64,000 nt of DNA, from NCBI GenBank assembly GCA_028821195.1, contig JAPPHB010000090.1, forward strand, positions 41,946-105,945, read 5' to 3'. Under the pieces are notes generated by a model. The model did not search any database. It saw only the letters and a program-made list of their open reading frames with translations, and was not told the origin of the DNA. The translations under genes and the position numbers were made by a program. Positions 6,702-15,480 of the stretch are shown here, in pieces (the stretch's first letter is position 1; each line of letters opens with the position of its first letter). The DNA comes from Gammaproteobacteria bacterium (lineage in GTDB: Bacteria > Gemmatimonadota > Gemmatimonadetes > Longimicrobiales > Gaopeijiaceae).

Positions 6702-8851
6702 GGCAGCCCTGCGCGCAGGCCGACGTAGAAGCTCCGGCCCGGACCGGGCTCGTTGTAGCGCCTCCCGAAGGCGTTCACCACCACCGACGCCGTGTAGAGC
6801 GTGTCGAAGATGTTGGTTACGCCCGCCACCGGGGCCACGTCGAGCGCGCCGACGGGCACCGGATCCAGCTCGAAGCGCATGTCCAGAAGCTGGTAGGGAT
6901 CCGTCTCGGCGGTGTTGACGTCGTTGACGGGAATGGCCGACACCCGGGTCAGGCGCAGTTCCGCGAACCAGCCCGGCTGGTCCAGCGAGGCAATGGCTTC
7001 GGCCCGGTGGGGGGCGAGCCCCGGGATCTGGTTGCCGCCGTAGTCGTTCCCGCGCGCCACGTAGTCGTCGAAGACCGCGTCCGTGTAGCTGTAGGTCGCG
7101 CGCAGGGAGGCACCACCGCCCGCCGCGAGGGTGAAGGCGGCCTCGAAGCCCTGGTGGCTCGCCGACCCGGCGTTCGCGTAGAAGGTGCGGTCGATGTCGG
7201 GCACCTCGATCGGGACCAGCGCGTCGGCGATGCTGGTGGTGAAGACGCTGAACTCGTAGGCGAACCGGTTCCCGGAGACGCCTCGCGCCCCGGCTTCCAG
7301 GCTCAGGCTGCGCTGCGGGTTCAGCTCCGGGTTGAAGCCGCCGCGTCCGCTGGGGTCGTTGGCCAGTTCGGTGGTGGTGGGGCTCTCGAAGGAGGTGCCG
7401 ACGGTCGCGAACAGGCCCACGGACGGGCCGGCCGCGACATGCAGCCCGATCGACGGGCTGACGGCGTCCATCAGGCGGTCGCCCGAGTCGTCGCCGTTGG
7501 AGAGGAACGAGTCGTCCACGGAGAAGTTCAGCCGGTCGTAGCGCACCCCGCCCACCAGCCGGGCGCGCTCGCCCATCCGCAGGTCGCCCTGGCCGAAGAA
7601 CGCGAGGGTGCGCACGTTCTCCAACTGGTCGAGCCTCAGGTCCGACCGCTCGCCGCCGTCATTGCCGTGGTTCTGGCGATCGTCGCGCTGCAGGGCGTAC
7701 TCCCCGCCGAAGTTCCAGGAGAACTGCTCGGATTCCCCCGCTTGTCCCCGCAGCGCGCCGCGCACTCCGGCTGCGTTGCGCTTGAGGTCGATGACGGCGG
7801 GGGGAATGGGGTTGTCCAGGTTGCGGAAGAGACCCCACGCCGCGAGGTCCGCCTCCCCGGCGGCGGCAGTGCCGGTCCAGCGCACCCCGAGCTGTCCCTG
7901 GGTGACCTGCTTGTTGGTGCCCTGGAAGATGTTGCCCCGGTGCGCCCGGCGGTCGCCCACGGCGAGCAGCGAATCGTTGATGGAGCCGGGATTGTCGCCG
8001 TCCAGATTGGCCAGATTCGCGGTCACGATCAGCTCGCCATCCGCCAGCGGCGAGCGCAGTTGCCCGTTCAGATGCAGCTTGCGCGCCTCTCCGAAAACGG
8101 AACCGTCGTCCGCCACCGGGTTTGTGCGGAAGCCCTCGTATTTGAAGCGCGAGGCGCTCAGCAGGTACTCCGTTTCACCGCTCACGCCGCTGGTGGTCGC
8201 CTGCAGCCGCGTCATGCCGTTGCTGCCGCTGACAAGTGAGAGTTCCGGGCGGAACGGCTGGTCGGCCGCCCGCCGGGTTTCGAAGCGCAGCACCCCGCCC
8301 GCGCCGTTGCCGTAGGCGGACGAGCCCGGGCCGCGCAGCGCCTCCACCCGTCCCAGGGTGCCCAGGTCGAGGTGGTCGAGGGTCGACTGCCCGTCGGGCA
8401 GGGTTGCGGGGATGCCGTCCACCAACACAGTCACCCCGCGTACGCCGAACTGCGAGCGGGCGCCGAAACCGCGTATGGAGATGCGCTCGCCCACCGCCGA
8501 ATTGTAGCGGTTCTGCACCTGGACGCCGGGCAGGCCCTGGAGCGCCTCCTCGATGGAGAGCCCGGCCTTCCCGCGCGTGAGCGCCGATTCACCCAGCACC
8601 GAGACCGCGAAGGGGACTTCTCCCAGCAGGATGGGCGTGCGCAGCACCGTCACCTCGATCTCGTCGAGCGGAATCACCGCGGACGAATCAGGCTCCTGGC
8701 CCGCCAGTGGGGCGGAGAGGTTCGCCACGGCCAGCGCCAGGGCGAAGCCTGCGAGGACCACTTGACGAACCCGGGACCGCCGCGCGGAGGAGCCGGAAAC
8801 GGCCAGGGGCCCCGGCCGGACAGGGTCGTGATGCAGAGGATGAGTCATCAT
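6698..8851 (-). CDS. TonB-dependent outer-membrane receptor, PqqU/YncD-like
   Basis: The 717-residue protein has a long basic leader and hydrophobic signal region, a TonB-box-like segment (DEIEVTV near residue 65), a plug domain and a C-terminal barrel ending in an aromatic strand (RSFYVGLRAGLP). The plug text LPGVQVQNRYNSAVGERI, SIRGFGARSQFGVRGVTVL and VDGIPATLPDGQS follows what I remember of E. coli YncD (PqqU), the receptor for pyrroloquinoline quinone, more than siderophore receptors. The substrate is therefore inferred as PQQ or a similar small cofactor. A PQQ-type dehydrogenase is encoded at 57168-58424. The gene overlaps the next one by four bases. Two Met codons begin the frame; no strong ribosome site is visible. 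Confidence 0.8.
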   Translation of the reverse strand: MMTHPLHHDPVRPGPLAVSGSSARRSRVRQVVLAGFALALAVANLSAPLAGQEPDSSAVIPLDEIEVTVLRTPILLGEVPFAVSVLGESALTRGKAGLSIEEALQGLPGVQVQNRYNSAVGERISIRGFGARSQFGVRGVTVLVDGIPATLPDGQSTLDHLDLGTLGRVEALRGPGSSAYGNGAGGVLRFETRRAADQPFRPELSLVSGSNGMTRLQATTSGVSGETEYLLSASRFKYEGFRTNPVADDGSVFGEARKLHLNGQLRSPLADGELIVTANLANLDGDNPGSINDSLLAVGDRRAHRGNIFQGTNKQVTQGQLGVRWTGTAAAGEADLAAWGLFRNLDNPIPPAVIDLKRNAAGVRGALRGQAGESEQFSWNFGGEYALQRDDRQNHGNDGGERSDLRLDQLENVRTLAFFGQGDLRMGERARLVGGVRYDRLNFSVDDSFLSNGDDSGDRLMDAVSPSIGLHVAAGPSVGLFATVGTSFESPTTTELANDPSGRGGFNPELNPQRSLSLEAGARGVSGNRFAYEFSVFTTSIADALVPIEVPDIDRTFYANAGSASHQGFEAAFTLAAGGGASLRATYSYTDAVFDDYVARGNDYGGNQIPGLAPHRAEAIASLDQPGWFAELRLTRVSAIPVNDVNTAETDPYQLLDMRFELDPVPVGALDVAPVAGVTNIFDTLYTASVVVNAFGRRYNEPGPGRSFYVGLRAGLP

Positions 8852-8888
8852 CGGGTTCCGGTTTGGAAAGGGAAGCTGGGAGCTCCTG

Positions 8889-10682
8889 TCAGTTCCTGAT
8901 GTACACGGTCATGAACTCGGGCCGGCCGGCCTCCTCCAGGACGAGGGTCTCGGGCTCGGCCGCGCGGTCCGCCACTGCCGTTTCGACCACCACGCTCGGT
9001 CCCACGGGCACCCGGCAGAAGAGGAAGCGCCCGTCCGCGCCGGTGATCGTCTCGTACTGGCCGTCCCGCTGCTCGAGCCGCACAAGACCGGCGTTGGGGT
9101 CGCCCCCGCCGCGCGGATTGCTTCCCCGCGCGATGGTGCCGATATCCCAGCCGGTCCAGGTGGCGGTGACGAGGGCGTCCTCCACGGGGACTCCCGAGAC
9201 GCCGTCCACCACCCGGCCGGCCAGCACGGCGGTGCGGTCCACGGCCTCCACCTCGGCGCAGGCATCGCGGAGCACCTCGCCCCGGGAGGGGGTCAGCAGC
9301 CGCAGCGGCGTGATCTCACCACGGCGCACTTCCACCTCCTCGGGCTCGGGCGCGAAGCCCACTTCTTCGAGCAGCGGGTGGTGGTAGGAGATGCGATACA
9401 CTCCTTCTGTCAGGCCGGTCAGCCGGTAGTTGCCGTCCTCCCCGGTCACTGCCGAGTGATCGGTGCCTTCCGCGAACACGCGCGCACCTCCCAGCGGGCG
9501 AGTATGCAGCGAATCCAGCACCGTCCCTTCGATGGTCCCGGTCTCCGCCTCGACCAGGGTCTCTCCCAGCGGGGTCATGATTCGCATCACCACGGCGCCG
9601 GTCTCGCGGATCCCGGCCAGGAAGCGCTCCGGGATGTTGGTGAAGGGATTGGGCCGCATCCCGGGGCGGGGCATGCGGATATACCACTCGCGCACCACCC
9701 AGGTCCCGTTGGGGAGCCCCGCGAACATGACCTTGCCCCCCAGGTGGCGCGAACGGAGTTCGGCGTCCAGATCCGCGTAGTTGTACTCCAGCCACTGGAG
9801 CTCCGAGGACTCGGGCTCAAGCCACATGACGCCCCGGATGTCGATGTGCCCACGACGTCCCTCCACCGGCTCGAAGGCGAGCCCGATGAGGCCTTCGGTC
9901 TCGTCGTCACCCTCGCGCACGCGCAGGCAGTGGGTGTCGAGGAAGTCGTCCGAGAGCATCACGTTGGCGTCGGGGGCGTAGTAGTAGGTGCCGTCCTCCT
10001 CCTCCTGCACGAAGCCGTCCGCCATGAGTTCCTCGACGGGCCGCGAAACGAAGGTCTGGCGCTGCATGAGGTCGCTGAAGTTGCGCTGCTCGTTCATCAC
10101 CGTGCGCGCGTCGGGGTCGAGGTCCCGCTCGTACCTCATGGTGACGTAGCGATAGACGGATGTCTCGTCGGTGAAGGCTGCCGCCGCGAGCGCCTTGCGC
10201 GCCTCTTCCCACACCCGGGCCACGTCGAGTCCACCCTCAGGACGCAGTACGCAGCGGCGCTCGCCCTCCACGGTGATGTTGTCCAGCGCGATCGCCTGCA
10301 CCGGCACCACCATGTCGTGGAAGGCGGCGGCGCCGGGAGCCAGCTCGAGCGGCGGGGAGGTAATGCTGGCGTAGCCGATTCGGTCGGCGCGGAGCGTATA
10401 GGCGCCGGTTCGCGGAGCGCGCAGCGTGAACCTGCCCAGGTCGTCGGTGAGGATGCGTCCCACCTGGGTTCCTTCGGCGTCGACGAGCACGATCATCGCG
10501 CCGGGCAAGGGGGTGCCGGCGCCCTCCTCCAGCACCCGCCCGCGCACGATCTGCGCGGTGGCGGCTGAGGCGGTGGCGGCGCAGGCGACAGCCAGCCAGG
10601 CGGCCAAAACCAACCACGAACCGACCCGGCCCGCAGTGCGGGGAGTCGATGCCGTGCCGCGGTGCATTGCGTCTGTCGTCAT
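8889..10682 (-). CDS. exported carboxypeptidase-regulatory-like domain protein
   Basis: Starting at the ATG at 10682, with AGGAGG nine bases upstream, the product is 597 residues with a signal peptide ending ATASAATAQ. It opens with a CarboxypepD_reg-like beta-sandwich (IVRGRVLEEGAGTPLPGAM, LTDDLGRFTLRAPRTGAYTL), has a long middle domain of unknown type (about 100-340), then two more such sandwich domains (GTIEGTVLDSLHTRPLGGAR; LAGRVVDGVSGVPVEDALV). These modules accompany TonB receptors or surface proteins in Bacteroidota and Gemmatimonadota. It lies 37 bases upstream of the TonB receptor on the same strand, so a joint role at the cell surface is likely. The frame stays open further upstream but that would overlap the divergent promoter. 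Confidence 0.75.
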   Translation of the reverse strand: MTTDAMHRGTASTPRTAGRVGSWLVLAAWLAVACAATASAATAQIVRGRVLEEGAGTPLPGAMIVLVDAEGTQVGRILTDDLGRFTLRAPRTGAYTLRADRIGYASITSPPLELAPGAAAFHDMVVPVQAIALDNITVEGERRCVLRPEGGLDVARVWEEARKALAAAAFTDETSVYRYVTMRYERDLDPDARTVMNEQRNFSDLMQRQTFVSRPVEELMADGFVQEEEDGTYYYAPDANVMLSDDFLDTHCLRVREGDDETEGLIGLAFEPVEGRRGHIDIRGVMWLEPESSELQWLEYNYADLDAELRSRHLGGKVMFAGLPNGTWVVREWYIRMPRPGMRPNPFTNIPERFLAGIRETGAVVMRIMTPLGETLVEAETGTIEGTVLDSLHTRPLGGARVFAEGTDHSAVTGEDGNYRLTGLTEGVYRISYHHPLLEEVGFAPEPEEVEVRRGEITPLRLLTPSRGEVLRDACAEVEAVDRTAVLAGRVVDGVSGVPVEDALVTATWTGWDIGTIARGSNPRGGGDPNAGLVRLEQRDGQYETITGADGRFLFCRVPVGPSVVVETAVADRAAEPETLVLEEAGRPEFMTVYIRN

Positions 10683-10717
10683 CCTGAGCATCCTCCTGAC
10701 TGGACTGCACGGCATAG

Positions 10718-10747
10718 TTACCGCGATCCCGGCCCTCTTCCTATATT
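10718..10747 (+). promoter_or_regulatory. putative promoter of the S9 peptidase gene
   Basis: TTACCG (10718-10723), an 18-base spacer and TATATT (10742-10747) give a plausible sigma-70 promoter about 37 bases before the peptidase ATG. It lies in the short divergent region shared with the regulatory-like domain gene. Confidence 0.4.
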
Positions 10748-10790
10748 GAGTGAAATCACCGGTTGTTTCGTTGAGCGCAGGAGGTCCGGG

Positions 10791-12944
10791 ATGTTCGGCC
10801 TGCCCCATGCATCGCTACACGATAGCGCACCACCTGTCCATTCCGCGAAAGTCGTGGCGGCGAGCCTGGCCCTGATCGCCGGGCTCACGTCGCCGCTGAT
10901 GGCGCAGGAGCGCGGCTTCCAGCCCACGGACTACTACCGCATCGTGGGCGTGTCCGAGCCGGCGATGTCGCCGACCGGCGCGTACGTCGCCTTCACGGTC
11001 ACGCGCGTCATCGAGGAAGAGAACCGGCGCCACCGCGAGGTGTGGCTGCAGCCTCTCTCGGGCGGCAGGCCCGACGGCGAAGCAATCCGCTTCTCCGACC
11101 CCACCTCCGAGGCCAGCGGGCCGCGCTGGTCGCCGGACGGCCGCCTGCTCTCGTTGCGCTCGAGCCGGGGCGACGACCCAAATCCCATCTGGTTCCTGCG
11201 TGTGGACGGTCCCGGCGGGGAGGCCTTCCACATCGAGGGCGTGGACGGAGCGCCGGTGTGGTCGCCCGACGGGAGCAGCATCGCCTTCACCCGCGCCCCG
11301 GATGCGGACGATGGGGAGGACGACGACGGCAACCACCAGATCGCGCCCGACGCGGTCACCGGCACGCTGGATGCGGAGCGCTTCGATGGCCACGTGATCA
11401 CGGCCATGCGCTACAAGCGCGACGGAGTGCATCCCCTGCTCCCGCACTACTCGTTGCGCGACAAGACCCAGCTTTTCGTGGTGTCCGCCGACGGCGGCAC
11501 GGCGCGGCAGCTCACCGACCTCGAGTTCGATGTGGGTGGGGTCGCCTGGTCTGCGGACGGCCGGCGCATCTACTTCACCGGCAACGAGCGCCAGGACGAC
11601 GAATACAACTCCGAGAACACGGGCGACATCTGGTCGGTGGCGGTGACGGGCGGGTCGGTTCGCCGCCTCACCACCAACCCCGGCAGCGAGTCGGCGCCTG
11701 CGCTTTCGCCCGACGGCGGCTCCATCGCCTACCTGTCGAGCCCCGCGCGCGGCGAGCAGTCCGACCTCATGGTGCGCGAGGTGGGGCCGGACGGCAGCAT
11801 GCGCGGCCTGCCTCTGAACCTCACCGAGGCCTGGGATCTGCAGCCGGGCGCGCCCTCGTGGTCGGAGGATGGCAGCGAGATCCGCTTCTCCGCGGGCATC
11901 GGGGGCAATGCGCACCTGTTCGCCGTCCCGGCGGTCGGAGGCGAGGTCGCACAGGTAACCGCGGGTGACCGCAGGCTGTCGGGCTTCTCGTTTACCGCCG
12001 ACGACGGCGTGATGGCGTTCACCGCCACCGATCCGGTGACACCGGCCGAGCTCTACGTCGCGGCCGGCGACGGCTCCACCGAGCAGAAGGCGACCGGCTT
12101 CAACGATGGCTGGCTCTCCGACATCACGCTCATGCCCGCCGAGCGCATCGCATGGATGATGGACGACAGCATCGAGGTCGAGGGCTGGGTGGTGCGGCCG
12201 GTGGACGAGGTCCCGGGCCGCAGCTACCCGATGGTGCTCAAGATCCACGGCGGGCCGCACAGCGCCTACGGCAACACCTTCTTCCCGACCTTCCACGTGC
12301 TCTCGGCTGCGGGCCTCTACGTCCTCTACACCAACCCGCGCGGCTCCTCCGGCTACGGGCACGCCTTCCAGTACGCCACCCTTGAGCAGTGGGGCATCGT
12401 CGACCGCGAGGACTACCTCGCCGGCGTGGACGCCACCCTGGCGGCCTATCCCGCCATCGACCCGGAGCGTCTCGGCGTCTCGGGCGGGAGCTACGGCGGC
12501 TTCATGTCCAACTGGCTGACCGCCACCACCGACCGTTTCGCGGCCTCCGCCTCGAGCCGCTCGATCACCAACTGGGAGAGCTGGTGGGGCACCTCGGACG
12601 CCCAGGGGCTCACGGAGTACGAGTTCGGCGGCACCCCCTGGGAGGAGCGGGACCTGTACCGGCGCCTGTCGCCCATCTCGTATGTCGAGAACGTGACCGC
12701 GCCCACCCTGCTCATCCACTCCGAGCAGGACTGGCGTACTCCGATGCCCGACGCCGAGCAGTGGTTCATGTCGCTCAAGAAGCTGCGCGTTCCCGTCGAG
12801 CTGGTGCGCTACCCCAGGTCCAGCCACGGTCTCTCGCGCACGGGCGAGCCCTGGCTGCTGGTGGACCGGCTGGAGCGCATCCGCAGCTGGATGGTGCACT
12901 GGCTGATCGAGGAGGAGCAGACCGTTACGAGCCAGCCGCGGTAG
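10791..12944 (+). CDS. secreted S9-family prolyl oligopeptidase / acylaminoacyl peptidase
   Basis: The 717-residue protein has a signal peptide (ASLALIAGLTSPLMAQ), an N-terminal beta-propeller with SPDG-type blades (WSPDGRLLSLRSSRGDD, LSPDGGSIAYLSSPARGEQ) and a C-terminal alpha/beta-hydrolase domain. The triad is visible: Ser near 566 in GVSGGSYGGF, Asp near 647 in SEQDWRTPM, His near 679 in SSHGLSR. The motif NPRGSSGYGHAF is typical of acylaminoacyl/dipeptidyl S9C enzymes, which remove dipeptides or blocked residues from oligopeptides. The ATG at 10791 has AGGAGG six bases upstream; longer in-frame starts lack this. It is one of four S9 peptidases in the window. Confidence 0.92.
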   Translation: MFGLPHASLHDSAPPVHSAKVVAASLALIAGLTSPLMAQERGFQPTDYYRIVGVSEPAMSPTGAYVAFTVTRVIEEENRRHREVWLQPLSGGRPDGEAIRFSDPTSEASGPRWSPDGRLLSLRSSRGDDPNPIWFLRVDGPGGEAFHIEGVDGAPVWSPDGSSIAFTRAPDADDGEDDDGNHQIAPDAVTGTLDAERFDGHVITAMRYKRDGVHPLLPHYSLRDKTQLFVVSADGGTARQLTDLEFDVGGVAWSADGRRIYFTGNERQDDEYNSENTGDIWSVAVTGGSVRRLTTNPGSESAPALSPDGGSIAYLSSPARGEQSDLMVREVGPDGSMRGLPLNLTEAWDLQPGAPSWSEDGSEIRFSAGIGGNAHLFAVPAVGGEVAQVTAGDRRLSGFSFTADDGVMAFTATDPVTPAELYVAAGDGSTEQKATGFNDGWLSDITLMPAERIAWMMDDSIEVEGWVVRPVDEVPGRSYPMVLKIHGGPHSAYGNTFFPTFHVLSAAGLYVLYTNPRGSSGYGHAFQYATLEQWGIVDREDYLAGVDATLAAYPAIDPERLGVSGGSYGGFMSNWLTATTDRFAASASSRSITNWESWWGTSDAQGLTEYEFGGTPWEERDLYRRLSPISYVENVTAPTLLIHSEQDWRTPMPDAEQWFMSLKKLRVPVELVRYPRSSHGLSRTGEPWLLVDRLERIRSWMVHWLIEEEQTVTSQPR

Positions 12945-12955
12945 CCGCGGAGGGA

Positions 12956-14074
12956 ATGCACCAATCCCCGAGGGGCCTGCGCGAGCCCGGTAGCGGCATG
13001 AGGGAACCCGGGGCCATGCGCGAGTCCGGCGGCGAGCGCGCGGATCCGGCCCTCATCCTCGGGGCACGTCCTGCCGGTCTCGACGACGGTCTGCGCATCG
13101 GCACCTCCAGAGGCGGACGCCCCGTCCACGCCTTCAGATTCGGCTCCGGGCCGCTGCGCGTGAGCCTGCTCGGGGGATGCCATGCCGACGAGCCCGTGGG
13201 GCCGGCGCTCCTCGCCAGGCTGTGCGAATGGCTGGGCGGGCTGGCTCCGGATCATCCGATGCTCGAGCGCTTCGAGTGGTGGATCGTGCCGCACGTGAAT
13301 CCCGACGGGGCGGCGCGCAATCGCGCGTGGCAGGCCGGCGGGCTCGACTTCGAGTTGGGCGAGTACCTGGCGCACGTCGTGCGCGAACTCCCCGGGGACG
13401 ACATCGAGTTCGGCTTTCCCGCGGACGCGGATGACAGGGGTGCGAGGCCCGAGAACCGGGCGGCCAGCGCGTGGTGGGCCAGCGCGGGCGGCGCATTCGA
13501 TCTGCATGTCTCGCTGCACGGGATGGGGTTCTCGTCGGGACCCTGGTTCCTCATCGATCCGCACTGGATCGACCGGACAGGGCCACTGCGAACCCGCTGC
13601 GCGGAGGTGGTGCGCGACCTGGGATACCGGCTGCACGACGTGGAGCGGGAAGGGGAGAAGGGCTTCGTGCGCATCGCTCCCGGCTTCTGCACGCGCCCGA
13701 ACCACAGCGCCATGCGCGAGCACTTCCTGGGGCTCGGGGACGAGGCTACCGCGGGGCGCTTTCGCCCCAGTTCGATGGAGGCGGTGCGCTCGCTGGGCGG
13801 CGACACGCTCACGCTGGTGACGGAGATGCCGCTGTTCATCACGCCGGGAGTCGGGGAGACGCTCGGTCCTCCGGATCCGGTGGCGGCTCGTTGGAAGACC
13901 CGCATCGACGGGTGGAGGGCGGAACTGGCTGCCGGCCGCGCGGCGCCCGCCGAGGTAACCCGCGAGGGTGCGCGGCTGGGGATCCGGCCCATGCCCGTGG
14001 CAGACCAGATGAAGCTGCAGTGGACGCTCGTGGAGGCTGGGCTGGAGGCAGTCGCCGCCCGGGCGCGCGCGTGA
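12956..14074 (+). CDS. M14-like zinc carboxypeptidase
   Basis: About 370 residues without a signal peptide. The zinc set of M14 enzymes is visible: GGCHADEP (H-x-x-E), then VNPDGAARNR, then DLHVSLHGM for the third ligand, and the catalytic Glu in LVTEMPLF. M14 enzymes cleave single C-terminal residues or amide-linked groups. The region before the domain (about 45 residues, Arg/Gly/Glu-rich) is unusual, so the true start may be one of the later Met codons at 12998 or 13016; the ATG at 12956 overlaps GGAGGGA too closely to be a clear ribosome site. It ends in TGATG with the start of the M24 gene, so the two are translationally coupled. Confidence 0.8.
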   Translation: MHQSPRGLREPGSGMREPGAMRESGGERADPALILGARPAGLDDGLRIGTSRGGRPVHAFRFGSGPLRVSLLGGCHADEPVGPALLARLCEWLGGLAPDHPMLERFEWWIVPHVNPDGAARNRAWQAGGLDFELGEYLAHVVRELPGDDIEFGFPADADDRGARPENRAASAWWASAGGAFDLHVSLHGMGFSSGPWFLIDPHWIDRTGPLRTRCAEVVRDLGYRLHDVEREGEKGFVRIAPGFCTRPNHSAMREHFLGLGDEATAGRFRPSSMEAVRSLGGDTLTLVTEMPLFITPGVGETLGPPDPVAARWKTRIDGWRAELAAGRAAPAEVTREGARLGIRPMPVADQMKLQWTLVEAGLEAVAARARA

Positions 14075-15402
14075 TGTCGACCCACGGCTTCGAACCCGCC
14101 GCCGACATCTTCCGCGAGCGCCGCGCGCTGGTGCTCGACGCATTGGGAGACGCGGCCATGGTGCTCCCGGCGGCGGCGGACGCCTGCCGGCGGGGCGCCG
14201 ATCCCTCCCCGTACCGCCCGGACTCCGAGTTTTTCTATCTGACTGGCTTCACCGAACCGGGAAGCGTTCTCGTCCTGCGCGGCTTCGCCGAATCGAACCG
14301 CTCCGTGCTCTTCACCCGCTCCCGCGATGCGACCGCGGAACTCTGGGGCGGGAAGCGGCTCGGCCCCGCGGCTGCCCGCGAGCAATTGGGCGTGGATGCC
14401 GGCCATCCCCTGAATGAGCTGGGGGAGGAGCTCGGTATCCTGCTCAAGGGCGCGAGCCACGTCTTTTTCAGACTGGGATCCGATCCGTGGGTGGATCGGC
14501 TGGTGCGGGGCGCAATGGCGCATGCCCGCGCCCGCGGCGCGCGAAAGGGACTGGGGCCGCGCGGCGTCATCGATCCGGGCGAGATTCTGGATGAGATGCG
14601 GCTCCGCAAGGACGCAGGGGAGGTGGAGTCGCTGCGGAACGCCGCCGCGCTGACGATCGCCGGGCACCGCGCGCTCGCCGGGGAGCTTGGACCGGGCGTG
14701 GGGGAGTGGGAACTGCAGGCCGCCATCGAGGCGGTGTTTCGCCGTCACGGGGGCGCGACCCCCGCTTATCCGTCCATCGTGGCGTCTGGCGCCAACGCCT
14801 GCGTGCTCCACTACGCGGCAAACCGGCGCCGGGCGCAGGCGGGCGAACTGGTGCTGGTGGACGCAGCCGCCCAACTCGGCCACTACTGCGCCGACGTGAC
14901 CCGCACCTACCCGGTGGACGGGCGCTTCACCGCGGACCAGCGGGCCGTCTATGAGATCGTGGACGAGGCACGCGCGGCCGCGGTCGCCGCCGCCGCGCCG
15001 GGTGTGCCGGTAAGTTCGGTGCACGAGGCCGCGTGCGACATCCTGGCCAAGGGACTGGCGTCGCTCGGCGTGGTGGCCACAAGCGGCGGCAAGCCCGAGG
15101 AAAGCACGGCCCTTCGCCGGTTCTTTCCGCACCAGACCTCCCACTGGCTCGGGCTCGACACCCACGACGTCGGCGACTACGCCGTCGACGGCGCATCCCG
15201 GCCACTCGAGGAGGGGATGGTGTTCACGGTCGAGCCGGGGCTCTACTTCCACGAAGATGCAGAAGGATCGGCGGCCCGCTTCGCCGGAATCGGCATCCGC
15301 ATCGAGGACGACGTGCTGGTGACCGCCTCCGGGGTGGAGAACCTCACCGCGGAACTGCCCACCGAGGCGCGTGCCGTGGAGGCGCTGGTGGGCGGACGAT
15401 GA
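14074..15402 (+). CDS. M24-family Xaa-Pro aminopeptidase (aminopeptidase P)
   Basis: The 442-residue product has an AMP_N domain (DSEFFYLTGFTEPGSVLVL) and a C-terminal pita-bread domain. All five metal ligands can be placed: two Asp in LVDAAAQLGHYCADVTRTY, His in HQTSHWLGLDTHDVG, Glu in VFTVEPGLYF and Glu in GIGIRIEDDV. It removes an N-terminal residue from peptides with proline second. No signal peptide, so it should work in the cytoplasm on imported peptides. The ATG shares its A with the stop codon of the upstream M14-like gene. Confidence 0.93.
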   Translation: MSTHGFEPAADIFRERRALVLDALGDAAMVLPAAADACRRGADPSPYRPDSEFFYLTGFTEPGSVLVLRGFAESNRSVLFTRSRDATAELWGGKRLGPAAAREQLGVDAGHPLNELGEELGILLKGASHVFFRLGSDPWVDRLVRGAMAHARARGARKGLGPRGVIDPGEILDEMRLRKDAGEVESLRNAAALTIAGHRALAGELGPGVGEWELQAAIEAVFRRHGGATPAYPSIVASGANACVLHYAANRRRAQAGELVLVDAAAQLGHYCADVTRTYPVDGRFTADQRAVYEIVDEARAAAVAAAAPGVPVSSVHEAACDILAKGLASLGVVATSGGKPEESTALRRFFPHQTSHWLGLDTHDVGDYAVDGASRPLEEGMVFTVEPGLYFHEDAEGSAARFAGIGIRIEDDVLVTASGVENLTAELPTEARAVEALVGGR

Positions 15403-15442
15403 GAGAGGTTCGTGCCGGCTCTTGCGGGTCGTCAGCCCTCAC

Positions 15443-15480
15443 GTCTCCAACCCTAACGTTACGTCAGGGTTAGTGGAGAC
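15443..15480. promoter_or_regulatory. nested palindrome (MerR-type operator or hairpin) at the MetF-like start
   Basis: The core 15450-15470 is an inverted repeat with arms ACCCTAACGT and ACGTCAGGGT around one base and a single mismatch. It is enclosed by perfect outer arms GTCTCCA (15443-15449) and TGGAGAC (15474-15480), offset by three bases. The core has the shape of MerR-family operators, but as RNA it could also fold into a long hairpin that covers the GTG start at 15473. No T-tract follows. Confidence 0.55.

Noticed and set aside
10815..12899. A 694-codon minus-strand frame opposite the S9 peptidase
   Set aside because: Shadow of the peptidase gene; low-complexity Gly/Arg/His composition and no domain.
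15403..15472. Intrinsic terminator after the M24 gene
   Set aside because: The hairpin there is strong but has no downstream T-tract, and the next gene starts within it, so an operator or translational hairpin is more likely.
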